Assembly: GCA_024742355.1 (NCBI GenBank)
Contig: JANSYM010000002.1
Location: 248,001 to 312,000, forward strand
Length of the DNA stretch: 64,000 nucleotides
Direction: 5' to 3'
Source: Hyphomonadaceae bacterium
GTDB taxonomy: Bacteria > Pseudomonadota > Alphaproteobacteria > Caulobacterales > Hyphomonadaceae
In this document: in pieces, positions 1 to 10,410 of the stretch
Layout of the letters: every line of letters starts with the position of its first letter
Position numbering within the stretch: the first letter of the stretch is position 1
Made by a program: the position numbers and the translations under genes
The notes under the pieces: generated by a model
What the model saw: the letters and a program-made list of their open reading frames with translations, nothing else
Told to the model about the DNA's origin: nothing
Database searches by the model: none

Positions 1-25
1 CGGGCATGGTGATATTGATGGCCAT
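1..25 (-). CDS. pdhC: PdhC (dihydrolipoyl acetyltransferase, E2), N-terminal fragment cut by window edge
   Basis: Only eight codons are inside the window. They read Met-Ala-Ile-Asn-Ile-Thr-Met-Pro, the typical opening of an E2 lipoyl domain and very like the first residues of the neighbouring PdhB lipoyl domain. The ATG lies two bases after the pdhB stop, and a GAGGGA ribosome site sits inside the last pdhB codons. This gives the usual alphaproteobacterial order pdhA-pdhB-pdhC. E2 would take the acetyl group from E1 and pass it to CoA. The identification rests on the start motif and position only. Confidence 0.75.
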
Positions 26-27
26 TC

Positions 28-1404
28 TTACATTCCCTCACAGACAGCTTTGGCGGCGGCGACAATGTCGTCCGCATTCGGCAAGCTCATATCTTCCAGA
101 TTGCCAGCATAAGGCAATGGCACATCCTTTTGCGTCACCCGGGCGGGTGGTGCGTCGAGATAATCGAACGCGAGCTCGGTGACACCGGCTGCGATCTCGC
201 CGCCGACGCCCATATGTTTCCAGCCTTCTTCAGCCGTCACAATGCGATTGGTTTTCTTCACGCTCTCGACTATCGTGTCCATGTCGAGTGGGCGGATGGA
301 GCGCAGATCCACGACTTCGGCAGAGATGCCTTCTGCCGCCAGCTTCTCGGCCGCCTCCATGGCAAATCCGGTGCAGCGGGAATAGCCGACCAGGGTGACA
401 TCACTGCCTTCGCGAATGACCGCGGCCTTGCCGATCGGCAACGTATAGTCTTCCAGGTCCGGCACGTCATATTCGATGCCGTAAAGCAATTCATGCTCGA
501 GGAAGACGACCGGGTTCGGGTCGCGGATGGCTGATTTGAGCAGCGCTTTGGCTGAGCCGGCATCCCAGGGCGCAACCACTTTCAGGCCAGGCACATGGCC
601 GTACCAGGCGGCATAGTCCTGAGAGTGCTGCGCGCCGACGCGAGACGCCGCCGCATTCGGGCCGCGAAACACGATTGGACAGCCCATCTGGCCGCCGGAC
701 ATATACAGGGTCTTGGCGGCGGAATTGATGATCTGGTCAATCGCCTGCATGGCGAAGTTGAAGGTCATGAACTCGACAATCGGGCGCAGACCGCCAAACG
801 CGGCGCCAACGCCAAGACCGGCAAAACCATGCTCGGTGATCGGTGTATCGACCACGCGGCGCGGGCCGAATTCCTGCAGCAGCTCGCGAGTGACCTTATA
901 GGCGCCCTGATATTCAGCGACTTCCTCACCCATGATGAACACGGTTTCGTCGCGGCGCATCTCTTCGGCCATGGCATCGCGCAGCGCGTCGCGCAGGACG
1001 GTCTTGGTGTAGGTCGTGCCGTCCGGAATGTCCGGATTGGTCAGGATTTGTGCTTCTGGCGCATCGGCGGCGGCCTGGGCTTCCAGGACTTCCGGTTCAG
1101 CGACCGGGCTGACTTTATCGACCGCGGGGGCCGGTGCCGCAGAAACGCTGCTGGCATCCTCGCCATCTTCCGTCAGGACGGCGATGACGGCGTTCACTTT
1201 CACGCCTTCAGTGCCTTCCGGAATCAGGATCTTGGCGAGCGTGCCTTCGTCAACGGCTTCGACTTCCATCGTCGCCTTGTCGGTTTCGATCTCGGCAATG
1301 ATATCGCCGGCTTCGATCTTGTCGCCTTCGCCTTTCAACCATTTGGCAAGTGTGCCTTCTTCCATGGTCGGGCTCAGCGCGGGCATCAGAATATCTACAG
1401 ACAT
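28..1404 (-). CDS. pdhB: Pyruvate dehydrogenase E1 component, beta subunit with N-terminal lipoyl domain
   Basis: 458 residues. The protein forms the thiamine diphosphate-dependent E1 heterotetramer with PdhA and decarboxylates pyruvate at the entry to the TCA cycle. Residues 1-80 are a biotinyl/lipoyl domain with the attachment lysine at K43 in ETDKATME. A Pro/Ala/Glu-rich linker follows, and the transketolase-type E1-beta body runs from about residue 135 to the end. A lipoyl domain on E1-beta is a known alphaproteobacterial feature. The start at 1404 is chosen over an upstream in-frame codon because GGAGG lies seven bases before it and the lipoyl domain begins there directly. The gap to pdhA is two bases, so the three subunits are almost certainly cotranscribed and translationally coupled. 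Confidence 0.96.
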   Translation of the reverse strand: MSVDILMPALSPTMEEGTLAKWLKGEGDKIEAGDIIAEIETDKATMEVEAVDEGTLAKILIPEGTEGVKVNAVIAVLTEDGEDASSVSAAPAPAVDKVSPVAEPEVLEAQAAADAPEAQILTNPDIPDGTTYTKTVLRDALRDAMAEEMRRDETVFIMGEEVAEYQGAYKVTRELLQEFGPRRVVDTPITEHGFAGLGVGAAFGGLRPIVEFMTFNFAMQAIDQIINSAAKTLYMSGGQMGCPIVFRGPNAAASRVGAQHSQDYAAWYGHVPGLKVVAPWDAGSAKALLKSAIRDPNPVVFLEHELLYGIEYDVPDLEDYTLPIGKAAVIREGSDVTLVGYSRCTGFAMEAAEKLAAEGISAEVVDLRSIRPLDMDTIVESVKKTNRIVTAEEGWKHMGVGGEIAAGVTELAFDYLDAPPARVTQKDVPLPYAGNLEDMSLPNADDIVAAAKAVCEGM

Positions 1405-1406
1405 GT

Positions 1407-2417
1407 TTACGCCTCCACCGGAAGAAGAACATCGGTCCACAACTCGGACGGATCAGGTTCAGGACTTTCGAGCGAGAAGTCGGCCGCGTCTTTGACGATC
1501 GCACGGATTTCCTTGTCGATGGCTTTCAGATCGGCTTCGGTCGCGAGGCCCGCTTCGATGATCTGTTCTTTCAGACCATCAATCGGATCGTGATGGCTGC
1601 GCACATCATCAACCTCTTCGCGTTTGCGGTATTTGGCCGGGTCGGACATGGAGTGGCCGCGATAGCGATAGGTCTTCATTTCCAGAATATACGGCCCTTT
1701 GCCGGAGCGGGCGTGCTTCACGGCGCGCTCACCGGCTTTCTTCACCGCATAGACATCCATGCCGTCGACTTCCTCGCCCTTGATCTCGAACGAGATGCCG
1801 CGCTTGTAGAGCTCGGTTTCAGAGGCGTGACGGGCAATCGAGGTGCCCATGGCGTACATGTTATTCTCAATCACATAGACAACTGGCAGGTCCCACAAGG
1901 AGGCCATGTTGAAGGCTTCATAAACCTGGCCCTGATTGGCCGCCCCGTCGCCGAAATAGGCGAGGCAGACATTGTCCTTGCCGAGATACTTGTTCGAGAA
2001 GGCAAGACCGGTTCCGATCGGCACCTGTGCGCCGACAATGCCGTGACCGCCGAAGAAGTTCTTCTCGCGGCTGAACATGTGCATGGAGCCGCCTTTGCCG
2101 CGCGACAGGCCGCCAGCACGGCCAGTCAGTTCCGCCATGACGCCCTTGGGGTCGAGGTCACAGGCGAGCATATGACCATGGTCGCGATAACCGGTAATCA
2201 CCTGGTCCCCGTCCTTGAGACAGGCCTGCATGCCGGTCACCACGGCTTCCTGACCGATATAGAGGTGACAGAATCCGGCAATCTTACCCATGCCGTAGAG
2301 TTGGCCCGCGCGTTCTTCGAACCGGCGAATCAACAACATGTCACGATAGTATTTGAGCGCCTCGTCCTTCTTCAATTTCGGCGAGGACCGGCGCTTCGGG
2401 CTAGCGGCTTTGGCCAT
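1407..2417 (-). CDS. pdhA: Pyruvate dehydrogenase E1 component, alpha subunit
   Basis: 336 residues, normal for the family. It binds thiamine diphosphate through the GDG...NN motif, visible as G156-D-G and N185-N186, and makes the E1 active site with PdhB. The first 18 residues are basic and rich in Ser/Lys, which is common in alphaproteobacterial PdhA. The ATG at 2417 has GGGAG six bases upstream. It is the first gene of the pdhA-pdhB-pdhC cluster. A 66-base gap separates it from ftsB, which precedes it in transcription, and holds a plausible promoter. The family assignment is secure. Confidence 0.97.
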   Translation of the reverse strand: MAKAASPKRRSSPKLKKDEALKYYRDMLLIRRFEERAGQLYGMGKIAGFCHLYIGQEAVVTGMQACLKDGDQVITGYRDHGHMLACDLDPKGVMAELTGRAGGLSRGKGGSMHMFSREKNFFGGHGIVGAQVPIGTGLAFSNKYLGKDNVCLAYFGDGAANQGQVYEAFNMASLWDLPVVYVIENNMYAMGTSIARHASETELYKRGISFEIKGEEVDGMDVYAVKKAGERAVKHARSGKGPYILEMKTYRYRGHSMSDPAKYRKREEVDDVRSHHDPIDGLKEQIIEAGLATEADLKAIDKEIRAIVKDAADFSLESPEPDPSELWTDVLLPVEA

Positions 2418-2447
2418 GATTGCTCCCTGGCTTATGCATTTTTGCGC

Positions 2448-2477
2448 TTAATACGCAGAGGATTGACGCAACGTCGA
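2448..2477 (-). promoter_or_regulatory. Possible promoter of the pdh operon
   Basis: On the minus strand TCGACG (four of six to the -35 consensus) is followed after 18 bases by TATTAA (five of six to the -10 consensus), about 30 bases before the pdhA start. This is the only reasonable sigma-70-like pair I see in the ftsB-pdhA gap. Read-through from ftsB is also possible. Confidence 0.35.
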
Positions 2478-2483
2478 GTCTTA

Positions 2484-2792
2484 TCACCTATGCGTATCTG
2501 CATCCCTGACAGCGCGGTCAACTAACACGAGTTCACCGGGGTACACAAAACCGAGATCACGGCGTGCGAGGTATTCGACGAGGTCCGGGTCAACCTGCCC
2601 GGGAGTCAGGCGAGCTATGTCTTTTTGCAGCGCAGCATTTTCGGCTTCCAAAGCCTCGAGCACAGCGCGCTTATCCGCCAGCTCGGTCTGCTTGTCTGTC
2701 CATTTGCCGAGCCCCTGCTCCCCCGCAAAAGCGTGGTAGGCAAAATAGGCGATGGTCAGAGACATCGCGCCTGCGGCCCATTTGGAGGTCAT
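2484..2792 (-). CDS. ftsB: FtsB/DivIC-family septum formation initiator
   Basis: 102 residues. A short N-terminal segment leads into one membrane helix (about residues 4-24), then a coiled coil rich in Glu/Leu/Ala (KRAVLEALEAENAALQKD), then a small periplasmic tail containing LARRDLGFVYPGE, the conserved end of the DivIC/FtsB family. These proteins pair with FtsL and FtsQ in the divisome. The gene lies between eno and pdhA, as in many alphaproteobacteria. The upstream in-frame start at 2828 is rejected because it lies inside the eno terminator hairpin. With the start at 2792, the only obvious Shine-Dalgarno sequence is within that hairpin stem, which is unusual (see the terminator entry). Confidence 0.85.
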   Translation of the reverse strand: MTSKWAAGAMSLTIAYFAYHAFAGEQGLGKWTDKQTELADKRAVLEALEAENAALQKDIARLTPGQVDPDLVEYLARRDLGFVYPGELVLVDRAVRDADTHR

Positions 2793-2833
2793 AAAAAAAG
2801 GTGCTCCTACGCTGACGAGTAGGAACACCTTTT
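2793..2833 (-). terminator. Rho-independent terminator of eno, abutting the ftsB start codon
   Basis: Read on the minus strand, GGTGTTCCTAC and GTAGGAGCACC form an 11-bp stem (one G-U pair) around an eight-base loop, followed at once by seven T. It lies 17 bases after the eno stop. The T tract runs directly into the ftsB ATG, and the AGGAG that would serve as the ftsB ribosome site is inside the right arm. The structure may therefore both end eno transcripts and mask ftsB translation in read-through RNA. Confidence 0.85.
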
Positions 2834-2849
2834 GTGGTTAAGATCCGCT

Positions 2850-4226
<1,377 letters not shown>

Positions 4227-4292
4227 TCATCAAGCCGGTCCGGAATTCTCTTGAAATTCATCCAACCCTTTTGACGAGGGCTTCAGACGCAG

Positions 4293-4308
4293 CCGTTAAG
4301 TTTAACGG
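4293..4308. promoter_or_regulatory. Inverted repeat CCGTTAA-GT-TTAACGG upstream of cpaC
   Basis: A perfect 7-bp dyad with a two-base centre lies 35 bases before cpaC, in the 219-base divergent gap between eno and cpaC. A TTGACG hexamer at 4271-4276 lies upstream at roughly -35 spacing, so the dyad would overlap the -10 region. It contains two TTAA half-motifs but with two-base rather than seven-base spacing, so it is not a standard CtrA box. Operator function is inference. Confidence 0.35.
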
Positions 4309-4343
4309 ATAAGCAGAACACCACCCCTGCGAGCTGAGGGCAC

Positions 4344-5714
4344 ATGATGGGACGACACAAATGGGCACACCTGGCAGCGATCGCGCTGCTCTTCATCAGC
4401 TGGACCGGGCTGACCCCTGGTTCACCTGAGGCGCATGCTGACTCGGTCACACACCAGACGATTGTCGTGCGCAAAGGCATGTCTTTGCCGGTTCCGGTGG
4501 TCGAGAGCTTTGATCGCATCGCGGTTTCCGAACCTGAAATCGCTGACGCTGCGCCGGTATCGTCGCGCGAGTATTTTGTCCGCGGTCGCGAGATCGGGTC
4601 GACCAATATTCTCGTCTATAATGAGCGCGGCAATCTCGTGCAGCTGGTCGATGTGCTGGTCATGCCGAACCTGGATGCGGTGCGCAGTGACCTGCTCGCC
4701 CTGTTCCCGGATGAGTCGGTCGAGCTGCGCCCCGTCGCCAACAAGGTCCACATTAGCGGCGATGTCGCTGACGAAGAGACCATGTCGCAAATCATGGCCG
4801 TCGTGGACAGCCACGCGCCGGGCCTCGCCATCAACGCGATGAAAGTTGAGCTGCCCGCGCAAGTGTTGCTGGAAGTCCGTTTCGTTGAAGCCTCGCGCGA
4901 TGATATTCGCGAGATCGGGTTCGGCACCGATATCAGTCGCCCTGGCGATTTCCTGTTCATGACCTCGTCCAGCCTGATCTCCGGTGATCCGGCGCGCGCG
5001 CTCGGCCAGGTATTTGGCGGATCGGGGAATACGAGCCTCGATTTCACGCTGCAAGCGCTTGAAGAACAAGGCGTTATTCGCACGCTGGCCAAACCGAACC
5101 TGGTCTCTCAATCGGGCCAGACGGCATCTTTCCTGGCCGGTGGCGAGTTTCCGGTGCCTGTCGCTGCGGACCAGGACACGATTACGATTGAGTTCAAGAA
5201 ATTCGGCGTCTCGCTCGAATTCACGCCGACCATTGCACGCGAGGATCGCATCGTCCTGCAAGTGGCGCCTGAGGTCAGCAATCTCGATCCGCGCAACTCC
5301 GTGCGTCTCGCCAATGTCGAGATTCCGGCGCTCAGCGTGCGTGAGATCCAGACCCAGGTCGAACTTGGCAATGGCCAGAGCTTCGCCATCGCGGGCCTGA
5401 TCCAGAACGATTACCAGGCGACGGAGCTCGAAACTCCGCTGCTCGGCGACATCCCGATCATTGGCAACCTGTTCCGCTCCAGCCGGTTCAAGAAGAATGA
5501 AACCGAACTGGTCGTCATCATCACGCCGCACCTGGTCCTGCCGCCCGAGTCGAATGATGCCCTGACTGACCCGATCATGTTGTCTGAAGAGCCAACGCAA
5601 GTGGAACGCTACGCGCTGAGCCGCATCGAAGGCGATCCGCAGCCTGCTCTTGGTCAATCGGTAGAAAGCAACATCCAGAGCCAGTCCACTGCGTCTGGCC
5701 AGGGAGGGCGTTGA
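4344..5714 (+). CDS. cpaC: CpaC/RcpA-type secretin of a Tad (Flp) pilus system
   Basis: 456 residues. A signal peptide is clear (hydrophobic 9-22, likely cleavage after AHA near residue 32). A pilus-assembly N-terminal domain follows, then a BON-like region (about 100-165) and a secretin homology domain (about 240-410) with TLAKPNLVSQSGQ and the C-terminal LGDIPIIGNLFRSS...ETELVVIITPHLV signature. It should form the outer-membrane channel for Flp pili. Two ATG codons are adjacent. GAGG sits four bases before the first and seven before the second, so translation may begin at 4347. It is the first gene of the cpaC-cpaE-cpaF-tadB-tadC run. No CpaD gene follows, unlike the Caulobacter cluster. 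Confidence 0.93.
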   Translation: MMGRHKWAHLAAIALLFISWTGLTPGSPEAHADSVTHQTIVVRKGMSLPVPVVESFDRIAVSEPEIADAAPVSSREYFVRGREIGSTNILVYNERGNLVQLVDVLVMPNLDAVRSDLLALFPDESVELRPVANKVHISGDVADEETMSQIMAVVDSHAPGLAINAMKVELPAQVLLEVRFVEASRDDIREIGFGTDISRPGDFLFMTSSSLISGDPARALGQVFGGSGNTSLDFTLQALEEQGVIRTLAKPNLVSQSGQTASFLAGGEFPVPVAADQDTITIEFKKFGVSLEFTPTIAREDRIVLQVAPEVSNLDPRNSVRLANVEIPALSVREIQTQVELGNGQSFAIAGLIQNDYQATELETPLLGDIPIIGNLFRSSRFKKNETELVVIITPHLVLPPESNDALTDPIMLSEEPTQVERYALSRIEGDPQPALGQSVESNIQSQSTASGQGGR

Positions 5715-5716
5715 TC

Positions 5717-6910
5717 ATGTCCTCGGCCCGAACCGTCTTCGCGAACGCGAAACTGCACATTCTCAGCCAGAATTTCCACACCCCCATCGGCCAGGCCTGG
5801 AGCGAAAAAGGCGGTCAGAACACCGTCGTGCATGAATCCTATGCTGGCCTGATGGATGCCCTGAACGAAGATGGCATGCATATCTGCGTGTTTGAGCATG
5901 CGCCCGAGACCGATCTTGCGGAATGCCTGACAGCATTGGCCATGACCGGCCAGAACATCCCGACAATCGTCATTGGCCAGAACCTGCCCGTCAGCGCCCT
6001 GCGCGTGCTGATGGGGTTGCCCTGCTGGGACATCCTGGATGCGCATGTGAGCTTTGACGCAGTCCACAAATCCCTGACCCGCGCGGCTGAGGCACTCGCT
6101 GAAGCTAATGCGGCACCGGTCGCCAATACCAACTCGCAATGCTGGACATTTGTGTCATCCGTCGGCGGTGCTGGCGCGACCCTGCTGGCCTGCGAAACGG
6201 CTTATCAGCTCAGCCAGTTGAAAAACAAACCGCGCGTCGTGCTGTTTGACCTGAATTTCGTCGATGGCAGCTGCGCGACCTATCTCAATTGCGAGTCGAA
6301 CTTCCTGCCGACCATTTTCCAGAAGAACCCGCACAATATCGATGATGTCTTCCTCAAGACGATGACGACGCATCATCCTTTCGGTTTCGACCTTTTGGCC
6401 ATGCCGCGCTGGAGCGAGATGGAGCAACCGCCATCGCGCGATGTCATCCTGCAATGCCTGAACGTGGCTTGCGAGACCTATGATTTCGTCATTGTCGACA
6501 CGCCGCGCTGGCCGACCGAATGGAGCGGCGACATGTTCCTCGGGAGTGACGAGGTCATTCTTGTGACGGAACTGTCGGTGCCGGCATTGAATGCTTCACG
6601 GCAATGGGTCGAACAATTCGCGTCTGACCCTGAATTCCCATCCATCCGACCGGTTCTGAACCGGCGTCAAAAAGGCATGTTCGGCGCCAAGGTGACCGAA
6701 GAGCAGGCTCGCGACGCCCTGGAACGGGATGTGTTCGCGTCGATCCGCTCGGATTGGCCGACCGCGCTCAGCGCCGTCAATCTCGGCCAGCCGGTCAGCG
6801 ACATGAAGCCGGGCTCGCCAATCCCGAAAGATATTGCGGACCTGATCAGCAAGCTGCGGCAAGGCAAGTCCACGGCCGAAGATACTGAAACAATGAGGGC
6901 TGCATCATGA
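5717..6910 (+). CDS. cpaE: CpaE/TadZ-like pilus assembly and localisation ATPase homologue
   Basis: 397 residues. The first 130 or so look like an atypical receiver-type domain. The rest is a ParA/MinD-like domain with VVLFDLN (about 174-180) and DFVIVDTP as the Walker B-type segment. TadZ/CpaE proteins place the pilus machine at the pole. The deviant Walker A region reads SSVGGAGATLL (147-157). Both lysines of the ParA motif KGGVGKT are replaced (by V149 and A154), so ATP hydrolysis is doubtful. Loss of the second lysine is common in TadZ; loss of both is notable. The start is the ATG two bases after the cpaC stop with GGGAGGG before it; a TTG two codons earlier is less likely. Confidence 0.88.
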   Translation: MSSARTVFANAKLHILSQNFHTPIGQAWSEKGGQNTVVHESYAGLMDALNEDGMHICVFEHAPETDLAECLTALAMTGQNIPTIVIGQNLPVSALRVLMGLPCWDILDAHVSFDAVHKSLTRAAEALAEANAAPVANTNSQCWTFVSSVGGAGATLLACETAYQLSQLKNKPRVVLFDLNFVDGSCATYLNCESNFLPTIFQKNPHNIDDVFLKTMTTHHPFGFDLLAMPRWSEMEQPPSRDVILQCLNVACETYDFVIVDTPRWPTEWSGDMFLGSDEVILVTELSVPALNASRQWVEQFASDPEFPSIRPVLNRRQKGMFGAKVTEEQARDALERDVFASIRSDWPTALSAVNLGQPVSDMKPGSPIPKDIADLISKLRQGKSTAEDTETMRAAS

Positions 6911-8352
6911 GTCGCTTCGTCCTGAAACGCCGCCCGGCTGAAGACACGCCCCCCGAAACACCTGTCGACGACGAAGCCGTTGCCGACACGCCGGAACGAG
7001 CGCCCGCGCCTGCGCAGGAGGAGCCCGAGCCCCCTGCCCGCGAGCGTCCGGAAATCGATGGCGACATGCTGGAAGCCAAGCTGCAGATCCACAACAAGCT
7101 GATTGATGAGCTGGACCTGTCCAATCTCGATCAGATGACGCCGGAAGAGTTGCGCACCCAGATCGGTGTGTTCGTCACCAAGGCGATCGCCGATCAGCGC
7201 CTGCCTATGGGCGCGGCTGAGGTGAAGGACTTCACCGATGACATTGTCAACGAAATGGTTGGCCTCGGACCACTCGAGCCGCTGCTGCAGGATGACTCGA
7301 TCGCCGATATTCTGATCAATGGCTACAATCAGGTCTATATTGAGCGGGGCGGTGAGCTGGAGCTCTCCAATGCCCGCTTTCGTGACAATCTCCACCTGCG
7401 CCGGATCATCAACAAGATTGTGTCCGCCGTCGGTCGGCGTGTTGATGAAGGCTCGCCACTGGTCGATGCGCGTCTTGCCGATGGCTCACGGGTCAATGCC
7501 GCGATCGAACCGATTGCGATTGATGGGCCGCTGGTCTCGATTCGGAAATTCTCCAAGAAGCCATTCACGCTGGAAAAGCTGGTTGAGTTTCAGGCCATCC
7601 CCAAGCCGGTCGCTGACTTTCTCTATGGCGCCGTCAAAAGCCGTGTCACCGCGATTATTTCCGGCGGTACCGGTTCAGGGAAAACCACGCTCCTGAACGC
7701 GCTGTCGGCGGCGATCAGCCACAAAGAACGCCTGATCACGATCGAAGACGCCGCTGAATTGCAGCTGCAACAGCCGCACGTGGCACGCATGGAAACCCGT
7801 CCGGCCAATCTCGAGGGCAATGGCGAGATCAAGCAGCGCGAACTGGTGAAGAACGCGCTGCGCATGCGCCCGGACCGGGTCATCCTCGGCGAGGTTCGCT
7901 CTGAAGAAGCGTTCGACATGTTGCAGGCCATGAATACCGGTCACGAAGGATCGATGGCGACCATTCACGCCAACAATCCACGCGAGGCGATTACCCGTCT
8001 GGAGCAGATGGTTGCGATGGGCGGCTTGCGGATTTCACAGGAGGCCGTGCGCGGCCAGATCTCCGCCGCGATCGGCATCATCATCCAGGCCCAGCGCCTG
8101 TCAGACGGCTCTCGCCGCATCACCCATGTCACCGAAGTCACGGGCATGGAGGGCGAGGTTATCCAGATGCAGGACCTGTTCGTGTTCAAGCGCGTGGATA
8201 CCGGTGAAGATGGCACCGTCATCGGCGAGTTTCGTGCCACCGGCCTGCGCCCCAAATGCCTCGACGAAATGACCCGAAAGGGCATTGTGGTTCCGGCCGA
8301 AACTTTTGACCCATCCAAGCCCTTGCTGAGTGTTGGGGGCAAAAATGGATGA
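6907..8352 (+). CDS. cpaF: CpaF/TadA pilus assembly ATPase (type II/IV secretion family)
   Basis: 481 residues. It powers Flp pilus extension, and in some species retraction, as a hexameric cytoplasmic ATPase. The N-terminal 65 residues are an acidic, Pro-rich tail. The conserved N domain contains DDSIADILINGYNQVYIERGG. The Walker A motif SGGTGSGKTT is at about 251-260, the Walker B-type VILGEVR at about 324-330, and the His/Arg region GHEGSMATIHANNPREA follows. The gene overlaps cpaE by ATGA and tadB by eight bases, so the ATPase and its membrane partners are translationally coupled. Confidence 0.96.
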   Translation: MSRFVLKRRPAEDTPPETPVDDEAVADTPERAPAPAQEEPEPPARERPEIDGDMLEAKLQIHNKLIDELDLSNLDQMTPEELRTQIGVFVTKAIADQRLPMGAAEVKDFTDDIVNEMVGLGPLEPLLQDDSIADILINGYNQVYIERGGELELSNARFRDNLHLRRIINKIVSAVGRRVDEGSPLVDARLADGSRVNAAIEPIAIDGPLVSIRKFSKKPFTLEKLVEFQAIPKPVADFLYGAVKSRVTAIISGGTGSGKTTLLNALSAAISHKERLITIEDAAELQLQQPHVARMETRPANLEGNGEIKQRELVKNALRMRPDRVILGEVRSEEAFDMLQAMNTGHEGSMATIHANNPREAITRLEQMVAMGGLRISQEAVRGQISAAIGIIIQAQRLSDGSRRITHVTEVTGMEGEVIQMQDLFVFKRVDTGEDGTVIGEFRATGLRPKCLDEMTRKGIVVPAETFDPSKPLLSVGGKNG

Positions 8353-9295
8353 GCAGGTCATTCTATATGTCCTGGCTTTCTCCTCGGTCTTTCTTGGCGC
8401 CCGGTCGCTGATCGATTTTGGCCAGGACGCGCGCGACAAGTCGCTGGTCAATAAACGCCTGAAAGCCCAGGCCGAAACTGACTCGATTGCGGAAGCCGTG
8501 CTTCAGTTGCGGCGCAAGCGCGGGCTCGATGAAGACGGCAATCGCGTCATCAAGAATGCCTGGCTCGGCCGCCTGGTGGCGCGATCTGGCCTCGATTACA
8601 AACCAGCGAGCTGGCTCGCTATGGCGCTTGTTGCAGGCATCGTCGCCGCAGGCCTCGCTTATTACTTCTCCGGCCTGACCGCAGCGATCGCAGCTTTTCC
8701 GGCAGTCACCATTGGGGGGCCATACCTGACCCTCAGCATGCTTGGCTCGAAGCGCGAACGGGCGCTTGGCGAACAATTGCCGGATGCGCTGGAAATCATC
8801 GTCCGCAGTTTACAGGCCGGTCACCCGGTGCCGACCGCTATCGCGCTAGTCGGCAAGGAAACCCCCGACCCGCTCGGCTCCGAATTTGGCCTCGTCGCCG
8901 ATGAGATATCTTTCGGGTCCAGCCTCGATCAGGCGATTGAGAAAATGGCGGCACGCACCGAGCATCCCGACATCAACCTGTTCAGTGCCATCGTCCGTCT
9001 GCAGACCCGAACCGGTGGTAATCTCGCCGATCTGCTGGCCACCAATTCACGCACCATCCGCCAGCGCCAGAAAATGCGCCTGAAAATCAAGGCCGCCTCA
9101 TCAGAGGGGCGGATGTCAGCCCTGATCCTGACCGCGGCGCCCTTTGTCGTGCTCGCAGCCATGCATTTCCTGACACCGAGCTTCTATGGCGATGTCATTC
9201 ACGTACCGATGATCCAGTACGGCCTGGGCGGCGCCCTGGTCTGGATGGCGATTGGCAACATGGTCATGCGCAAGATGACCAATTTCAGGATCTAG
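8345..9295 (+). CDS. tadB: TadB, type II secretion F-domain inner-membrane protein
   Basis: 316 residues. The order is an N-terminal helix (about 5-22), two more hydrophobic segments near residues 85-125, a cytoplasmic T2SSF domain with LGEQLPDALEIIVRSLQAGHP, and two C-terminal helices. This is the usual TadB plan of an inner-membrane platform protein that couples the CpaF ATPase to pilin movement. The start is the ATG overlapping the cpaF stop, with a GGGGG run before it; a TTG five codons upstream is discounted. TadB and TadC (next gene) are paralogues that act together. Confidence 0.92.
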   Translation: MDEQVILYVLAFSSVFLGARSLIDFGQDARDKSLVNKRLKAQAETDSIAEAVLQLRRKRGLDEDGNRVIKNAWLGRLVARSGLDYKPASWLAMALVAGIVAAGLAYYFSGLTAAIAAFPAVTIGGPYLTLSMLGSKRERALGEQLPDALEIIVRSLQAGHPVPTAIALVGKETPDPLGSEFGLVADEISFGSSLDQAIEKMAARTEHPDINLFSAIVRLQTRTGGNLADLLATNSRTIRQRQKMRLKIKAASSEGRMSALILTAAPFVVLAAMHFLTPSFYGDVIHVPMIQYGLGGALVWMAIGNMVMRKMTNFRI

Positions 9296-9304
9296 GGGGC
9301 GCAT

Positions 9305-10237
9305 ATGCTGGAGACCATTTTCAACAGTCCGAGCCTGATGCTGCTTTCGGCATCCGCGATCAGCCTCGCGCTGTTTCTGCCGGCGACCATCATCGCCTCG
9401 CGCTTCCGCAATCGTATTGCAGGCCGACTGGCCGGCAATTCCGGCTCCACGGCGGTCGTTTCGGACAAGCCCCGCCACGGTTGGCTGGCCCAGCTTGGGC
9501 AGACCGGGGATGGTGCCCCCAGCGATGAGGAAACCCGCCTGCGCAGCATGATGATGCGCGCCGGATATTTCTCCCGCAATGCGCCTTATATCTTTTTCGG
9601 GATCCGCGCGATCAGCCTGATCGCACCGCAATTCCTGCTCTTCATTTCGGCGCCAATGTTGCCGATCAAACTGACCGGCCTGACGCTCCTGGGCGCATCC
9701 ATCTTCGCTGCCGCGATCGGCTACATGTTGCCGTCCATGCTGCTCAACCAGCAGATTGAGAAACGCGAGCAGCAATATCGTGATGGCTTCCCGGACATGA
9801 TGGATTTGCTTGTCGCCTGTGTGGAAGCCGGGCTCAGCCTGGACGGCGCCATTATCCGCATCGCCGAGGAGCTGCAATTTCGCTATCCGGTCCTGTCGCG
9901 CCAGCTCCACCTGATGAGCCTCGAAATGCGCGCGGGCCGGGATCGCAATACAGCCTGGGGCAATTTTGCCGACCGGCTGGGGCTCGAAGAGGCGCGGTCG
10001 CTGGCGACCATGCTGAAACAGTCCGAAGAGCTTGGCACGAGCATCGGTGAGACACTGCGCGTCTATGGCGCCGACATGCGCGAGAAACGCATGCTGCGGG
10101 CCGAGGAGAAAGCCCTCGCCCTGCCCGCCAAACTGGTCTTGCCTCTGATTATGTTCGTGTTCCCGACCTTGCTGGTGGTGCTGATGATGCCCGCTGTCGT
10201 GCGCATGATCTGGGTATTCGGCGACGGGCCGATCTAG
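9305..10237 (+). CDS. tadC: TadC, type II secretion F-domain inner-membrane protein
   Basis: 310 residues, with the same architecture as TadB. Helices lie near residues 10-30 and 92-150, a T2SSF core contains FPDMMDLLVACVEAGLSLDGA, and two C-terminal helices end in FPTLLVVLMMPAVVRM. It is the second membrane platform component of the Tad system. It starts nine bases after tadB behind an AGGGGG ribosome site. It is the last plus-strand gene of the locus. The next gene, cpaB, converges on it from the other strand, so the locus lacks the single-operon form known from Caulobacter and Aggregatibacter. Confidence 0.92.
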   Translation: MLETIFNSPSLMLLSASAISLALFLPATIIASRFRNRIAGRLAGNSGSTAVVSDKPRHGWLAQLGQTGDGAPSDEETRLRSMMMRAGYFSRNAPYIFFGIRAISLIAPQFLLFISAPMLPIKLTGLTLLGASIFAAAIGYMLPSMLLNQQIEKREQQYRDGFPDMMDLLVACVEAGLSLDGAIIRIAEELQFRYPVLSRQLHLMSLEMRAGRDRNTAWGNFADRLGLEEARSLATMLKQSEELGTSIGETLRVYGADMREKRMLRAEEKALALPAKLVLPLIMFVFPTLLVVLMMPAVVRMIWVFGDGPI

Positions 10238-10290
10238 CGCCGCCAGTACGACGAACCGATCTTTGCCGATCTGACGCGCATTTCCTGAAC

Positions 10291-10342
10291 CCCAAACACA
10301 ACAAAGCCCGACACTATAACCTGCTGGAAACTGGTGCCGGGC
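10291..10342 (-). terminator. Probable terminator after cpaB in the tadC/cpaB convergent gap
   Basis: On the minus strand GCCCGGCAC and GTGTCGGGC form a 9-bp stem with one G-U pair and a 19-base loop, followed by TTTGTTGTGTTT. The T tract is interrupted, so efficiency is uncertain. It lies about 70 bases past the cpaB stop. The plus-strand reading lacks a T run, so it would not serve tadC well. Confidence 0.5.
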
Positions 10343-10410
10343 CTCGTCGTACGTCCGCGTTCAATGGAGATGAACCGACCCGATCCCTTCAGGTCTTGCG
10401 AATTTGCCTC

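Noticed and set aside
595-2525. Long plus-strand open frames (332 and 391 codons) opposite pdhB and pdhA
   Set aside because: They are antisense shadows of genes with complete E1 motifs, are rich in His/Arg/Phe as expected from reverse frames of GC-rich genes, and have no recognisable domain.
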